A stretch of 64,000 bases of DNA from Saxidomus purpurata (GCA_022818135.1 JAFMSR010000006.1:35442997-35506996), one strand, 5' to 3'; counted from the first letter of the stretch, positions 11,236 to 24,529 are shown. Numbers and translations: made by a program. The notes: generated by a model from the sequence alone, not told the origin.

Positions 11236-12090
11236 TCTTTTCCATTGACAAAGGAGTGTGAAAACAGGACTGTGTGATTAGTATATATCAATATTATTGT
11301 GGGAGTTCAGAATTGTAATAAGGAACGTCCAATTTACTCTTTAACAGCTTGCTATTTTTCTGTCACATGCAGCCTTGTGTGGGATTCTCATAAGTGTTTG
11401 TTGTAAATAAAGTGAACAGGTTTGACGTCATGGAGAAGAAAAAAGAAAAATACAATATTTGACGTAATAAAGTAAGTGGGATGCATTACCATGTCCGTTT
11501 TAATGGTGATGATCTATGTCTTTGAAAAATACAGGAGCAGTAAATTACACTGCTGCCAGGAAAGACTTAAAGCCCCAGGATCACTGTGAATTTACTTGTA
11601 AAGAAAAATAAATTTATGAATAAGATAATGATAGAACCATGTTCTATTCACTCTTAATTTCTGACATGTTCTTATCAATTTGAGAAAGGAAATCAGGAAT
11701 GTCTTTAGTACAAATAAAGGTCATTTCAAACAGTGAGACATCTTTCTGGGTAAAATAAGAGCTACTTGTAATTGTGCTCCTTGGGCTGTGACTTCATCAG
11801 GGAAATAGTGTAAATTGTATAATTAATTAATTGTAACATATTACAATGTCAGGACAGAACAGGTTACCCTGAATTATGGAAATATTGCAGATGCTTTGTT
11901 TTCTTATTAGAATTAATGTCTTGGATGAATTAGGCTGTCTTGTAAATAGAAATTTATGAAAGAAATATTATCGTCCAATATTTAATAATCGTATTGTAAT
12001 TATATCAGCTTTATTGAAATTTAAGTCATAATTTCAAGTAATTATGTTTGTTTATTGTACCAAAGTCAAGTCAAAGTCAAAATGTTTATT
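10920..12090 (+). repeat. Local segmental duplication, copy 1
   Basis: Matches 12830-13875 in order, with indels. Shared landmarks: CATTTGATACCCAGTTTGC / CATTTGAAACCCAGTTTGC, GCCTTGTGTGGGATTCTCAT, GGTTTGACGTCATGGAGAAG, and GTACCAAAGTCAAGTCAAAG near the end. Offset is about 1.8-1.95 kb. No coding content. Confidence 0.85.
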
Positions 12091-12829
12091 GGCATAAATA
12101 AATACATGTTTTTCACCAAACTCCCATTGGTGGTTTGTTTTAACATTATTTCCAAGAAGTAATTGTTCATGTATTTCTTAGCATTATTATCATGTTTAAG
12201 AGTTTATCCTTGAATTCTTTTTCCTGATAATTCCAAGTTCCATTATCAGTGTCACTGGAAAAAAATAGTTAATAATTAGTGGCCAGGTGACAGATGGGCT
12301 GAATAATTTCTTGTCAAATCAATAACTTTATTATGGTTTATCTAATTGTCACCAAACTCTGTTATAATTTCTATGAGCACAGATGCTCTGCTAAGTTGTC
12401 CTGGTCACTCCAGAGTTATGATCCTTGATTTGTCAAATTTTCTCTTCTCAAACTTGAGCATCTGTTATCCATTGAGCAGCAACAAACATGAGCAGAGTGA
12501 TTACACTTACCTGGCCTAATTTGATAACCAGCCCCTACCAGCCCCTACTGCCCATTTTCCCCATCAATTGTCAATGTAATTTATGTTTGGATATTGACAG
12601 AATGTTGAAAAACTTGATGGGTGGCTAGCTTTTATCAGGAGGTATTGTTTTGGATTGGTTTTGGGGGCCTGGGGTCAAGGTCAAGGTTATAAAAACTAGA
12701 AGGAAAGATTTCTGGTTAATTATTTTAGCTAGGATGTAGATGTAATCACAAATATGTTAATTGGGTTACTTAGCTCACATTAGGACATGGTTTAGGATTA
12801 GTTTTGCGGTCACATTAGTCAAGCTCAAG
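12091..12829. other. Spacer between duplicated segments
   Basis: AT-rich, with no gene seen. Contains GGTCAAGGTCAAGG at about 12672, and 12755 onward (TTAGCTCACATTAGG) looks like the start of an AGCTCA-family element leading into copy 2. Confidence 0.5.
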
Positions 12830-13875
12830 GTCACTTTTGGTGAAATCACCCATGATCGAAAATGGGTCATCTTGGATAAAAAAACTAAGTCACAAGGTCA
12901 AATCATAGGAAAACCTTTTACACACTCTAGAGGCCACATTTGAAACCCAGTTTGCATGAAAATTGTTCAGAATGTTTGTCTTGATGTTTTGAATCTTGGT
13001 CGCCTCAGGTCAATTACTAGGTCACCATGGCAAATAAAGGAAAAAGTTTTTGATCTGATAGAGGCCACATGTTCTATTCGATTATCATGAAAATGCATCA
13101 GAATGTTTTTCTTGATAAACAATGTCAACCAGGTTAATGCCCTCTTGTCTGTTTTTTCTATTGCCAAAGGACTGTGAGGTTAATATATTGAATATAATTG
13201 TGGGGGTTCAGAATCATAATCAAGACATCCAATTTACTGTTTAGTTGCTTCCTATTTTTCTGTCACATACAGCCTTGTGTGGGATTCTCATCAGTGTTTG
13301 TTGTTAAGAAAGTTTAAAGGTTTGACGTCATGGAGAAGAAAAATACCATATATGACATAACAAAGTGGGATGAATTACTATGTCCATTTTTACTACTTCT
13401 AATTGATGATTGTCTGTCGTCGGTCAACACTTTGATTCAAATGACATCTCCTTTGAAACCACAAGGCCAATGTTGATAAAACTATGCTGGAATGTTCCTT
13501 GCATGAAGCTCTACCAAAATTGTTCAAAGAATTCCATTCCATGCAGAACTCAAATACGAAACAAATAAGAAAATCTTTAACAATCTTCTTCTCATGGAAA
13601 TAGCATAAATTGTACAATTGACTAATTGTAACATATTACCATGTCAGGACAGAACAGGTTCCGCTGAATTATGGAAATATTGCATGCCTAAGTTTTGTTT
13701 ACTAATTAGAATTAATGTCTTGGATGAATAATAGAAATTTATGAAAGAAATATATCATCCAATATTTAATAATTGTATTGTAATTATATCAGCTTTATTG
13801 AAATTTAAGTCATAATTTCAAGTAATTGTGTTTGTTTATTGTACCAAAATCAAGTCAAAGTCAAAATGGTTATTG
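12830..13875 (+). repeat. Local segmental duplication, copy 2, with internal replacement
   Basis: Second copy of 10920-12090. Between about 13385 and 13590 it carries sequence of the AGCTCACCTG family (GTCGTCGGTCAACA, CCTTGCATGAAGCTCTACC) instead of the corresponding 11500-11810 segment of copy 1. An insertion and deletion therefore followed the duplication. Confidence 0.8.
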
Positions 13876-15019
13876 CAAAAGCTCACTTTTGGCGAAATCT
13901 TCTATGTTTCCATTGATGTATGTACACAAAACATTCCCCGAATTAGTTTTTCTAATTTAAAGTTCACGTTATAAATATAGCTTAGGTTTTTGTTAAAGGT
14001 TTACTGCATAGCATAAGAAATGTTTTCGGACAACACTTACATAACTTACACAACATAACTATGTAATGAATTTGAAAGTAAAGCATAGAGTAAGTAGAAC
14101 ACAGTTCTATCATTATCGTCTATCACAGCTAATTCAGAGTGAATGTCCTGCAGGCCTTTTGACAAGTCTGATTTATAAGTTTTTATATAGTCTGTGCTAT
14201 TCCTGTATTTCTGCAAGTGACACACTTATAATTAATGTTTTTTGAGTCAGCAAAAAGCATTTTTACCCATAACACATTTAGGACTAAAATAAAGACAGTA
14301 AGTCAGCAATTTTGATACAGCAATTTGTATTAATGAGAAGTTTGTTTGCAATTTGTGTTCACAAAGTTTTCTTTAATTGTTGCTATTATTTCCATTATAG
14401 AAGTAAATGTCTGTTCTATTCTCTTTCAAGCAAAGTTCAATTACCAACAGGAAAGATCTTGACTGTTTGACAAAAACTTGCATGCGAGGGTTCATATGTA
14501 CATGCACACGCACAATTTAATCCTAAAGCCTCATTTTGGAACAGTTCACGACGGTTCTTGAAAATTTCTGATTTTCTTCCGGAAAATATTATACGTGCGG
14601 GGGAATAAAATAATCTCAGAATAGAAAATTTTATGACAATCAATCAGGATTTGGTATAATATAATAATCTCACATCTACAAGGAAATAATGGCTGTCTTA
14701 TGTTTCTAGTGGGGGATGATGACGCATCTTCGCATCTTCTAACGATGGGTCTTTCCCTTGATTGAGGAAATGCTTGAAAATAAAGAAAGGTTTATAGGGC
14801 ATGATCAGGCTTACATCTCATTATACAGTGTCTGCTAGCACTTTTATATCTCCTTAGAGTTCTGTGGGTGTCTGTGAATGTGCCTCGATGCTGCCTCTTA
14901 AAAAAAGAAAATGAGATCCCAAGTCTTAGACAACTGTGGAAATGTCAGGTTGACATTAATTAATCCACATAGACTGCATTTGCCAGAAACTGTTGCTTGT
15001 TTACTGTAAAGGTGAGGTT
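13876..15019. other. Intronic sequence, nothing recognised
   Basis: AT-rich, no splice-bounded coding segment. A minus-strand frame at 14437-14643 is short, domain-free and not flanked by usable splice sites. Confidence 0.5.
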
Positions 15020-15021
15020 TT

Positions 15022-15750
15022 AGCTCACCTAAGCAGATATGCTCACTGTGTGTACATCTGTCTGTTCATTGGCTATTTTCTTCAGGCAACACTTATTCTG
15101 AAACTGCTTGGCATACATTTGGTCCAAAGATGATTTTATACTAAGTTCATTCAAAGCAGTAAATTATTCAATGTAAAACTCTGGTTGCTAAAATTGGCAA
15201 TCCAAGAAATTAAAACTTTTCTTAGCCACAAGGCACAGACCTTTTCCCATCTACCACTGTTTGTCATCCGTTGTCCATCAACATTTTGCTTCAAACAACA
15301 TCTTCTTTGAAACAACTTGGCCAATGATGATTGATGAAACTTGGCAGGGATGTTCCTTGGATGACACCCTATTATCAAAGATGTTCAAAGAATTCCATTC
15401 CATGCAGAACTTCAGTTGTGGACCTCAAATCATGATATGATTTGGCTGGTTAGGACTGCTTTGTGGACCTCTACTTAAGTTGTTCAAATAATCACCCCCA
15501 CGTCAAAATTGACGCTACCAGCATTACTTGATTTCACAGATTGTATTATATCAAGCATTGCATGTTTTAAGGACCTTGACCAATTTTTTTCAAATCATGT
15601 CCTTATGGTGAAAATTGACCACACTCTAGGGGTCGCATATCAGTTTATATAGAGTCACAGGACCTGAACTTTAAAAATCTTGTTGTGAGTTTGACTTGAA
15701 GGGGATTGGTACTCAGGTGAGCGTTATAGGGCCATCATGGCCCTCTAGTT
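15022..15750 (+). mobile_element. AGCTCACCTG element, short inverted ends and tandem core
   Basis: Starts TTTAGCTCACCT at about 15020. Near the end CTCAGGTGAGCG (about 15713-15724) is the inverse of the start, followed by GTTATAGGGCCATCATGGCC. The core has the family phrases GTCCATCAACATTTTGCTTC, TTCCTTGGATGA and CATTCCATGCAGAAC. No ORF; non-autonomous. Relatives: 18022, 24747, 29282, 39433. Confidence 0.7.
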
Positions 15751-16925
15751 AGAATAATTGACAATTTGAATTCTAGATCTGTCTTGGTAAAAGACTAGGC
15801 TATTAAATTAAATGTTCTAGGATAATTAAAACTCATTAAGAATTTTGTTGCCAATATATGCGTATTGGAAATGTAACTAACAAGTATTTCTCTAACCAAT
15901 TGTGCCAGCAAACATTAACACAGAGAGAGAGAGACAGGCCGGTAAATACATCCTCTGACTATAGAATGCATTAAAATGAAGACTGTTTTTAGAGAAATGA
16001 TTTCAGACAAAATGTTAGAATTTATTTTGCAAAAAGTTCCCTTACTTACAAGGTTATTACAAGTTACAGTTCAAAAACTATTGCTGAAGCAGTGCTAGTT
16101 TCACCAAATGTGGCTTTAGGGGAAACTTTAGAAAGCTGGACTGCTATAAACCTATATAGGCGAGATTTTGAAATACTTAATAATCCTTAACAAATATCAA
16201 CCGCCATCGAGATTGTTTCGGAAATGTTGATTGGTTAGAAAATCATAGCATAGCTTATTTCCTTGATATATTTCCTTAGGGTTACAAAAAAACTTCTGCT
16301 ATAAAATCAATGGCTTGATTTCTTTGAGTTACCCTACTGTGTATTTAAATGAACATCATCTTCCAAGATATGACATCCCAGTGGGGGCTAAAGTTGTCTG
16401 GAAGGTGCAGTGAAACTCAGCGATACAGGACCGTCATAGCCCGCATGTCTTTGAAGCTCATGCCCTTATAACAATTACAAATTTTCCGCAGGCTTCTTCA
16501 AGGAAGTAATTTACAGAAGCAGAAATTGCGGTGTAATAGAAACGTTGAGTACGCTAATTGCGATGTCTCGTCACAACACAAATTATTGTCGCAAGCTCTG
16601 TGTGACCTGAGAGAGAAAACATGCGAAGCTCACTTTGTCATTGATGCTGAGATGACCTGATCAATAGTTGATATAAATTCTGCGGTCTGGCTGACTTTCT
16701 TTCAAAGTAATTGTTATTCGTAGTAGTAAGATTACAGGAAATGGTTCTAGTTTTTTTTCCTATATATTGCATTATAGTTTGCAAAGCTGTATCTTTTATC
16801 AGTGCTGGATGCTGATTAAGGTGATTGTAGTTGAAGGACTATTTTTGTTTAAAAAATTGTAGCCAGTGGTGGAAATGAGTTTCAGGTAATAACATATTAT
16901 TTCATATAGTTCCAAACTGCACTCC

Positions 16926-17090
16926 GAGTAGTGGTAGTGTCCTTAGGCAAGACACAGATAATTCCACATTGCCTATCTCTCTCTCTCTCTTCCAGGTTGA
17001 TTTGATCTTGAGTGAGTCAAGAGAGCAGTTAATATAAGTTGTGAGAACTTGTTTCGCAATTGAGAAAAAAATAAATTAATATTAAAAACT
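16926..17090 (+). mobile_element. SINE, 5'-truncated (family of 37144-37373)
   Basis: Carries AGTGGTAGTGTCCTTAGGCA, a CT repeat, GGTTGATTTGATCTTGAGTG, AACTTGTTTCGCAATTGAG and the terminal AATAAATTAATATTAAAA tail. It matches the bodies of the complete SINEs at 37144 and 40477 but lacks the tRNA-like head. Confidence 0.75.
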
Positions 17091-18021
17091 TATTGCTTCA
17101 TTACTTAGATTGTTGTTATTGTTTTGTGATTGTTTTCTTGCAGTGTACTTTACTCTTGCAGCTTGCAGCATTATTGTTTTAGCAAATCATCAGGAAATTT
17201 ATCATAATATTGATGTTTTATAGGTCAAGTTTGAAAGTGGGTCAAATTAAGTCCAAAACAAGTGTAAATCAAAAGAAATATAAGTCGACGGTTGATCGCA
17301 AAAACTTTATTTCGTATAAGTTACGACGGTTTTGCAGTCAACCCTCGTAGAGATCCCATTTTATTAGGACACAGTCATTACGAAATTTGTCATAATATTT
17401 GTCTTGATAATCTCTAGATCAAGTATATGGGTGACATGGTTTCAGAAAACTAGATCAGCCAATCAAATCAAAGAAAGAAATCATACTGGAAGTTTAACAT
17501 TTGTCTTGAAAGCAGGATATCTACAGTTAGTGTATCATAAAGGTCTGTCAAGGCTCTCATGGCAATAACTTGCCACTTGCAGCAAAGAATTTTATTCCAG
17601 GTTCAAAAAACAGATATTGATTTATGAAAGTATTTTAGAGCAAACAAAATGACAAGTGAATTGAACTAGGATTACCGGGAGCAGTGCCCTGGCGTTGTTG
17701 GTGTCTGGAAACACTCCCATAGATTAAATACCACTAAATGCCAGACAATGAGGTGTATTTTCCTAATTAATCTAAAGAATGGGGAAAAATGTCAATGTGT
17801 CTTTTGGCCTTGAAGGGGGTATTAACCTGTTTCCATAAGGTTTTATACAATGGATAAATGTAGGAAGTAATTTAACAGACAATTTTCTATGACATTTTGG
17901 TTCTGACTTTCCTGGAAATGAAGAAGACCTTTAAAGTTTCTCTTAGCCCTCCAAAATTATTGTTTGTTTCAGGTCTTCTGACTTACCATAACTTTTTACT
18001 GCTGACTTTGAACCTCTTTTT
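17091..18021. other. Intronic sequence, nothing recognised
   Basis: AT-rich sequence without a splice-bounded coding segment or a recognised repeat. Confidence 0.5.
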
Positions 18022-18364
18022 AGCTCATCTGGCTTCGCCAGGGTGAGCTTTTCTAATGGACCATTGTCCGTCGTCCATCGTCCGTCAACATTTTGATTTA
18101 AAAAAACTTCTCTCAAACCACAAGGTCTAGAGCTTAGATATTTGGCATGTAGCATTGCCTGGTAGACATCTTCAAAGTTTGTTCAAATTATGCCCCTGCA
18201 GTCAAAATTGACCTTGCCGGGAGGGGAGGGGGGGGGGTCACTTGTTTTACAAAGACGTATATAGGAAAACCTATTTGGTATATAACATTGTCTAGTGATC
18301 TCCCATCAGGCAAGTGGACTTGTACCAAGATGAGCGATATAGGGCCATCTTGGCCCTTTTGTTT
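18022..18364 (+). mobile_element. AGCTCATCTGGC element, short copy
   Basis: Starts TAGCTCATCTGGCTTCGCCA, has GTCCGTCGTCCATCGTCCGT and one core unit, and ends TGAGCGATATAGGGCCATCT. A run of G (about 18220-18238) lies inside. Confidence 0.75.
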
Positions 18365-20470
18365 AAGAAAAGGGTAAAAAAGATGTTCAAGTGTTTAAAG
18401 CAAAAAAGGCAAAATAAAGAAACACACCAGTTTTGTGAACGGACTAGCCTAAATATTTTTTGGCCTTAGATCATAACAATTTGGATGGCTAATCTATGAC
18501 ACAACATTGACAGGGTTTGAACCTTTTCACAGCTATATTACTGTAAAGAAATGCGTCAGACTTTCATATTGTCAGAATATAACAGACGTCTACATACAAT
18601 AATCCTCGGCCATTAAAGTGCATGGGATTGGAGGCTAATTAATACAGTACTTGTTTTATTTTCTTAACCAATCAGTCTGTTTGTTAAAATTTGCCCTATC
18701 GAGGTCCTGCAGAACCTATGTTCCAAAAGACTGACTCAAGGTGAAGGTCACAGACAAACTTTGGTAAAATTTTATCATAGAGAAGATGTGAAACATGTTT
18801 CAACAAGCCTACACAGGGTTAAGGTCACACATTGTATGAAAACCATATTCTTTTGACTTTAAGGTCACTCACTACATTTTTACCAAGCATTGTGAAATAA
18901 TTGCAGCATGCTTTTCAAAACAGAAAGATTTAGAATAAAAATGAATTATAGACTCTGTCAGGACTTGATGCAGTGCCGTGATTAGGGGAATCACTTATTC
19001 TATCAATGCCACATAGCAGGGTTATAATGTGGTGACCGTGGGACCAAAAGAATTTGTTTTACATATTTATATAATTTTTAAAATAAAATTGTTATTTCAT
19101 TCCCTATTTGAGTATAGTTTATTATTTCCTAACTTTTCTTTGAAAAACTTACTGGTGTTGATGAAAAGCAAAAAAAGAAATAGGTAACATACAGTTTTCA
19201 ATTGTAAGATTTTCTTCTGCAGTTTTGTATCTGAATACTTTCTCACAGTGTTTTATACAGAAAAAATACATGTGCGTAGCCCATTTCAATAAATCACCAA
19301 AAAACATTTTCTCTTCCACAAAATTGTCTCCTGCAAGACTAGAATTTTAGTAATTAGATTTGTTTTTCATTTCCTGGAGTGATAATTTCTGTGTGTTAGC
19401 GTGTGATAATTACGATAATTGATAATTAGTCGTGAGATTTTCCACTAGGTTAAGTTTAAGAGATTTTGCCTATCTTCAGAGCTTAAATTTCATTGCAAAT
19501 GTTGCTTGAAACCTTTAATTGTACTTCAAATAATGCAGTATGGTTTTCAGTGATGAACATGCAGGACAGTGTACTAAATGTTGTTAAGCAATCAAAGACC
19601 ATTTGGGATTATAGGTTTGTTTTGACCCGTCCGTCTGTGTGCAAGTTGTGTCCAGGCTGTAACTGCTATATTGCATGGACAGATTTTCAAATATCCGAAT
19701 AAAAGTGAAAATTGGTTGCCTAGAAACACAACACGCTTGACCTTTGTCAAGTATACAAAATTTTACCCTTTATTTAATTGAATCTGCTTGAGGAGAAACT
19801 AAATAACTGAATGTATCTTCATTTTACAGTATTATACATTCTTTGTTTCTGGGAGAACCCATTAACTGGAAAAAATTAGAATAGAAGGATTTAGATAAAG
19901 TAACTGTGACTGTTGTCTGTTATAATATTAGATGGTATCAGAATCAAAGTACTGAAGTTACTAAACACCTGTCAGTTGCATTTGACTTATTGACTGGTTT
20001 ACACAGACACATCATCACCAGTACTGTACTAAATCAAATGTTTTGCTGGAGATCATAAATATGTAGAAGTAAAACAAGTGCTTCTGCAAATGACAAGGGT
20101 AATACATGAATATTATTATATTTTGTGCCATTACCAGCTATTGTACCCTTCTAGCAGTTTCTGTGTTTGGGTTTACAAAGAGGTCATTTTTCTGTACCTG
20201 AATTGTTGATGTTAATGGACTTTTAGCCATTACACTGGACTGATGAGTGTCTTAAAAAAGTATTGGAAAGCTGGGTTTCTTTTAATCAATTAACCAGTTA
20301 CACTCACACCTGTGTTGATATTGAGCTCAATTAAGCAGCCACGTTTCTCAGGCACCCCTTACTGATGTGTCCCAATTTGTTACTTTTTAAAACACCAGTA
20401 TTAAGGAGTTACCTCCCTTTAGTTGTCATTTTAAATACATCACTGGCTGCTTTATATGGCTTTGACTGTA
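18365..20470. other. Intronic sequence, nothing recognised
   Basis: AT-rich, no exon. A plus-strand frame at 19493-19702 has a TATGCCCC-family flavour (CCGTCCGTCTGTGTGCAAGTT at about 19628, GTCCAGGCTGTAACTGC) and is repeat-derived. Confidence 0.5.
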
Positions 20471-20637
20471 CAGTAAAATCTGTGTTAAAGACCATCTCTG
20501 AATAAAGACTACCCTACAAATAAAGACCAGCAGAACGATCACAGTGCACTTTTCATCTATAGTAGAAACACTTATAAATAAAGACCACTTGCAAACAAAG
20601 ACCTTTCCACATGACAGTGGTCTTTGATCACAGGTTT
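20471..20637. mobile_element. CAGTAAAATCTGTG inverted-repeat MITE
   Basis: The left end TA-CAGTAAAATCTGTGTTAAAGACCA is mirrored by TGGTCTTTGATCACAGGTTT at the right. In between, AATAAAGACCA recurs about every 20-40 bp. Flanking TA and a CAGT start fit a Tc1/mariner or pogo-type non-autonomous element. Same family as 5009-6075. Confidence 0.75.
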
Positions 20638-21949
20638 GTATCAAGATCAGTTCCATCAATTGCCTACCATTTAGGTCACATTTAGTAAATTATATACCAT
20701 TGAGATTTTTCTGAGAAGGTATGCCTGAATGCTCTACTGTGGTTCCTTTTGCTGTGGTAAGTGATTGGTTTGGTTATAGGAGGTCTCAAGAGTGATTCAT
20801 ATAAATTGAAAGAACTTGCTTCACATCAGAGCTGAGTGTATAATAAGTAAAGTAGTCCCTAAAGAGGGTCAATCTCAGCATCCACTTACAACCAGACCTA
20901 CTCATTAGGCAGCAGATGAGGTTGATATTAAGTATAAACTTAATAGTAGTTTTCATCCCAAAGATGCGTGATACAACTGTCAATCATATCTTAGCAATAA
21001 TGTTTAAGTACTGCTATAAATTAATTAATATTTATCATGATAATTGGAAAAATGCTTAGTTTTAGATTTAGCAGCTTTTATACCCTAACTCGGCACAAGG
21101 ATAGATGATGCTTAGACTAAATTAGGGCAGAATAATCCTCTAACTTCTATCATCTTGCCATTAGTGGCAAAGGGAGTGAACAGTGTAAGACAAAAGTGGG
21201 CAGGTAACCATGAATAACTGTAAACTAAACATGATGCAATAGAGACAATATGGTGTATTTTGGTTATCCACCACACTTGTTGACAGGAACAACTATCAAG
21301 GAAGTTTCTCAGCCTTCCGTGAGACTCTAATTACATTGCGGCTGCTTTCGGCAATAAAACTCATGGTATTTTCCATTTACAAGTCATGAAATTCCCCAGA
21401 CAGCGGAGACAATTGAATTTCAAATAGTATTTTTCTCTTGAGAAAATTGGGAAAGCCTCTAATAATCATATGAAATCAAGGTTCACAGGGAAACACAATG
21501 ATTTTTTTTAAAAAGGAATAGCAACAGTTGCAAGTTGTACGGCACATTTTCTTTGGAATGTTACAGAAATTTTTACTTTATTTTAAACATACAGATGGAA
21601 AGTGTCGACCGTTTTTGTACATAACATTTGTCTAGTGTTTAAGACTGCTCTTAGTGACTGGGACATGATATTGATTTTGTATTGATTTGTTTAAAACACC
21701 TAAAACTTTAAAGATTGGTGTTAACATTGGAGAATAACTGACAGTTTTCATTCACCTGAAGTATTGTATACTAATTAAGGGACAACAAAATCCCTTGAAT
21801 TGATACATTATAGAATTAAAACTTCACAGACATGATTCTAGTGTATGCGTTTCTATGGTTATAGGGAAGACTTGTAACTCAACTGGAAGGAAAGAACTTC
21901 ATTTGTTCAGTGATTAGAGCTTAGAATGTTTCCCCTTTGTATATTACAG
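20638..21949. other. Intronic sequence, nothing recognised
   Basis: AT-rich, with short random frames only, up to the acceptor of the third PH exon. Confidence 0.5.
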
Positions 21950-22097
21950 TAGTGAAAGGAAGGAGCACGTGTTTACAGCGGAGAATCATGAATCTATGAT
22001 GATATGGTTGCTAGGGTTACAAGCCAAGAGAGATTTACACTCAAAGAGACTTAGTAGCACACAGTCTGGTCATGGTGACGATACTGCATTAAGTCCT
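21950..22097 (+). CDS. TBC1D2: TBC1D2-like exon: end of PH domain
   Basis: A 148-bp exon with acceptor TATTACAG and donor GTAAGT, phase 2 in, phase 0 out. Its first T completes ATT, giving FVIISERKEHVFTAENHES across the junction, then MMIWLLGLQAKRD. This is the last strand and the C-terminal helix of a PH domain, with the invariant tryptophan (W in MIWLL) in place. The LQAKRD ending closely resembles TBC1D2-family PH domains. The remaining residues (HSKRLSSTQSGHGDDTALSP) begin a serine-rich, probably disordered linker. Confidence 0.92.
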
Positions 22098-22548
22098 GTA
22101 AGTATACCTCTGTCGACATAAAGGCAAGCAACCATGAGCTTATTTTGGTCGAATTATCAATCGTGTGTTGTAAGAAATCGAAAAGTGTCTCAGTACTTCA
22201 AACATGGATTTGTTGGAGTTTTATGTGTGTAAGACTAGTATATGTTTGTGCACTGAATATTTTTATTTGAACAAAATTTGTAAATTCAAATCTCTGCACA
22301 AGCAGTAAATGATCATGGTATTGAAGTCGTTGGTTGCTTGAGATAATTATATTGTAAAAGTACCCAATGGATGATAGACCACTTAATGGCTGTCAAAGTA
22401 TTTAGAATAAAATAATTCAAACTTTTTCCAGGTGCAATTATTTGTTGAGGGTAAAATTCCATTTGATTGACACCTGTCATCATGCTAATTGACCAATCAC
22501 AGCTCTCGTCTGTACCAATACATAATGTCTCATTGTTACTAAATATAG

Positions 22549-22753
22549 ACAGAAGATTATGAGAGCTGGAGTAGCCGCCCTAGTTTATATATGACATTTG
22601 ACCAGCAAAATGAAGACATACATCGTGATCACAGTAAAAGTTGCCGATCCTCACCAAGCTTGACACGCAAAGGATTTCTCTGGGAGAAATATGGAAGTCG
22701 CAAAATTGGAGAATCGGTTGACTCTGGGATGTCTTACTATAGAAACAATAAAG
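22549..22753 (+). CDS. TBC1D2: TBC1D2-like exon: serine-rich linker
   Basis: A 205-bp exon, phase 0 in, phase 1 out. Acceptor ACTAAATATAG, chosen over the CAG six bases later because only this one keeps phase 0 and an open frame; donor GTATGA. It encodes TEDYESWSSRPSLYMTFDQQ, then HSKSCRSSPSLTRKGFLWEK and DSGMSYYRNNK. It is rich in S, R and K, with motifs of the RSSPSL type that could be kinase or 14-3-3 sites (inference). No folded domain is recognised. It lies between the PH domain and the coiled coil, as expected of the variable linker in this family. Confidence 0.8.
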
Positions 22754-23580
22754 GTATGAATTGAACTGATAAATTTCATTATGCATTCATGCAGTTGTAA
22801 TATAAGCTTGAGTATATGTACAATGTATAATTTGAAACTAACATGCATGACTGGTACCAGGCTTGAAACCTGTGATCTCCGGCGATGGAAATGTTAAAAA
22901 AGCTTACCAATATAGGTGGATGGGATAATAAGGACCAGGCTGTAACCTCTGACCTCTAGCATTTAGAAACACATAAAGAAAACCTGCTTAGTCTTAACAT
23001 TTTGCTTTAAAAGGAAAACTTCCTCCCGAAAATAGCCATAGAATAGCGAAAAAGAATTTTATATAGAGAATGCAAAAGCTTAATAATTATTAACAGTAGA
23101 ATGGTAGAAGTAGTTCTCAGACTCAGTAATGTGGTTATAATTGTAAATTTGTCTCAGAAACAATATTAATATGGATAATATTTTAGAGGACATGTACTGT
23201 TATATGACTGAGCTGTATGAAACAAACACTGACAAAACTAATTAAGAAAATTGGATGATGAATTTAGAAGCTCTTATGACAACCTCTTATCGGATTGATA
23301 CATCAGTTTCACTATATTGAATTTAATAGTCAGGAGCAGTTAACTGTGATGTGAAAATATCTGCAGAGGAAATCATTATACATGCTGTGCATACGTATTG
23401 AACTGGCGTTCATAAATATTCTGTATACTGTTGCTAATGAGCTGTCTGTCTGCATTGTGAATATCTCTATAGTGGTAATTTTGCGAAGTTATTACATCAG
23501 CATAGTATGGCATTCATGATACAAAAATGTTGGTGAACACACAGTGTTTGAAACTCTTTCTTATATTGTTTGGCGATTTT
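22754..23580. other. Intronic sequence, nothing recognised
   Basis: AT-rich sequence between the linker exon and the AGCTCGAC repeat at 23581. The minus-strand frames at 22580-22848 overlap the exon and are shadows. Confidence 0.5.
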
Positions 23581-24440
23581 TAGCTCGACTTTTCTATGAA
23601 AAGGGGTGCTATCCTACTCGCCCCGGCGTCGGCGTTGGTGTCACACCTTGGTTAATTTTTTTGTACCACCCCACTTTATTTCAAAAGTATTAGAGGTATG
23701 GCTTTGAAACTTACCATACTTGTTTACCGTCATAACCTCCATCTACGACAAGAGTACATAACTCTGTCAAGGTTTTTGACAGAATTATGGCCTTTTTTTG
23801 ACTTAGAAAGTGTATTGAGCTTGGTTAAGTTTTTCGTACCACCTCACTTTATTTCAAAACCATTGGAGGTATTGCTTTGAAACTAACCATACTTATTTAC
23901 CATCATGACCTACATCAACAGACAAGAGTACTAACTCTGTCAAGGTTTTGAACAGAATTATGCCCCTTTTTTACTTAGAAAATACATTGAATATGGGTAA
24001 AATCCACTTATTGCCTTAACCCTTTGAGATTTGCTTTGAAACTTTGAATGCTTGTTTCATCATTACCCCCATCTGTAGGCAAGAGAAGGTAACTCTGTGA
24101 GGGATTTGTTTTAAATTAAGGCCCTTTATCGACTTAGAATCTTGGTTAAGTTTTTCGTACCAGTCCACTTTTTGACTAAACTGTTCGAGATATTACTTTG
24201 AAAGTTGGAATACTTGTTTACTATCATGATCCCAAAACATGGGCAGGAGAAGGTAATTCTGTCAAGGATTTTATGTGAATTATGGCCCTTTTTGACTTAG
24301 AAACTAGTTAAAATTTTCATTCTTGTCCACTTGTTACTTAACCATTTCAGATATTCTTTGAAAGTTGGGTCTTATGTACCATCATGAGATCTATCTGTAA
24401 GCAAGAGAAGATACTCTGTGAAAATGTTTCTGATTTGTAC
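23581..24440 (+). mobile_element. AGCTCGAC element with about 180-bp tandem core
   Basis: Starts TAGCTCGACTTTTCTATGAA, then CGCCCCGGCGTCGGCGTTGG, followed by four or five degenerate units with TTTATTTCAAAA, GGTATGGCTTTGAAACTTAC, AACTCTGTCAAGGTTTTT and GAATTATGGCC. No clear right end. Same family as 26783-28157; a short fragment is at about 62618-62665. Confidence 0.7.
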
Positions 24441-24529
24441 TTAGAATTCCTAGTTAGTCTTGTGTGCCCTTAATGTCAAGTTTTGTTTTATTGTAACACA
24501 AGCCTAAAGTCCTGTCCTATGATTGTTAT

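Noticed and set aside
13399..13617. Minus-strand ORFs sharing EWNSLNNFGRASCKEH (also at 39367-39615)
   Set aside because: The shared peptide comes from the antisense of the AGCTCACCTG repeat core. Copies at 15151 and 24850 carry stops or shifts, so it is repeat homology rather than a gene family.
22551..22558. Alternative acceptor ACAG at 22549-22552 for the linker exon
   Set aside because: Using it gives a frame with an early stop or the wrong phase; the AG at 22547-22548 keeps phase 0 and the open frame.
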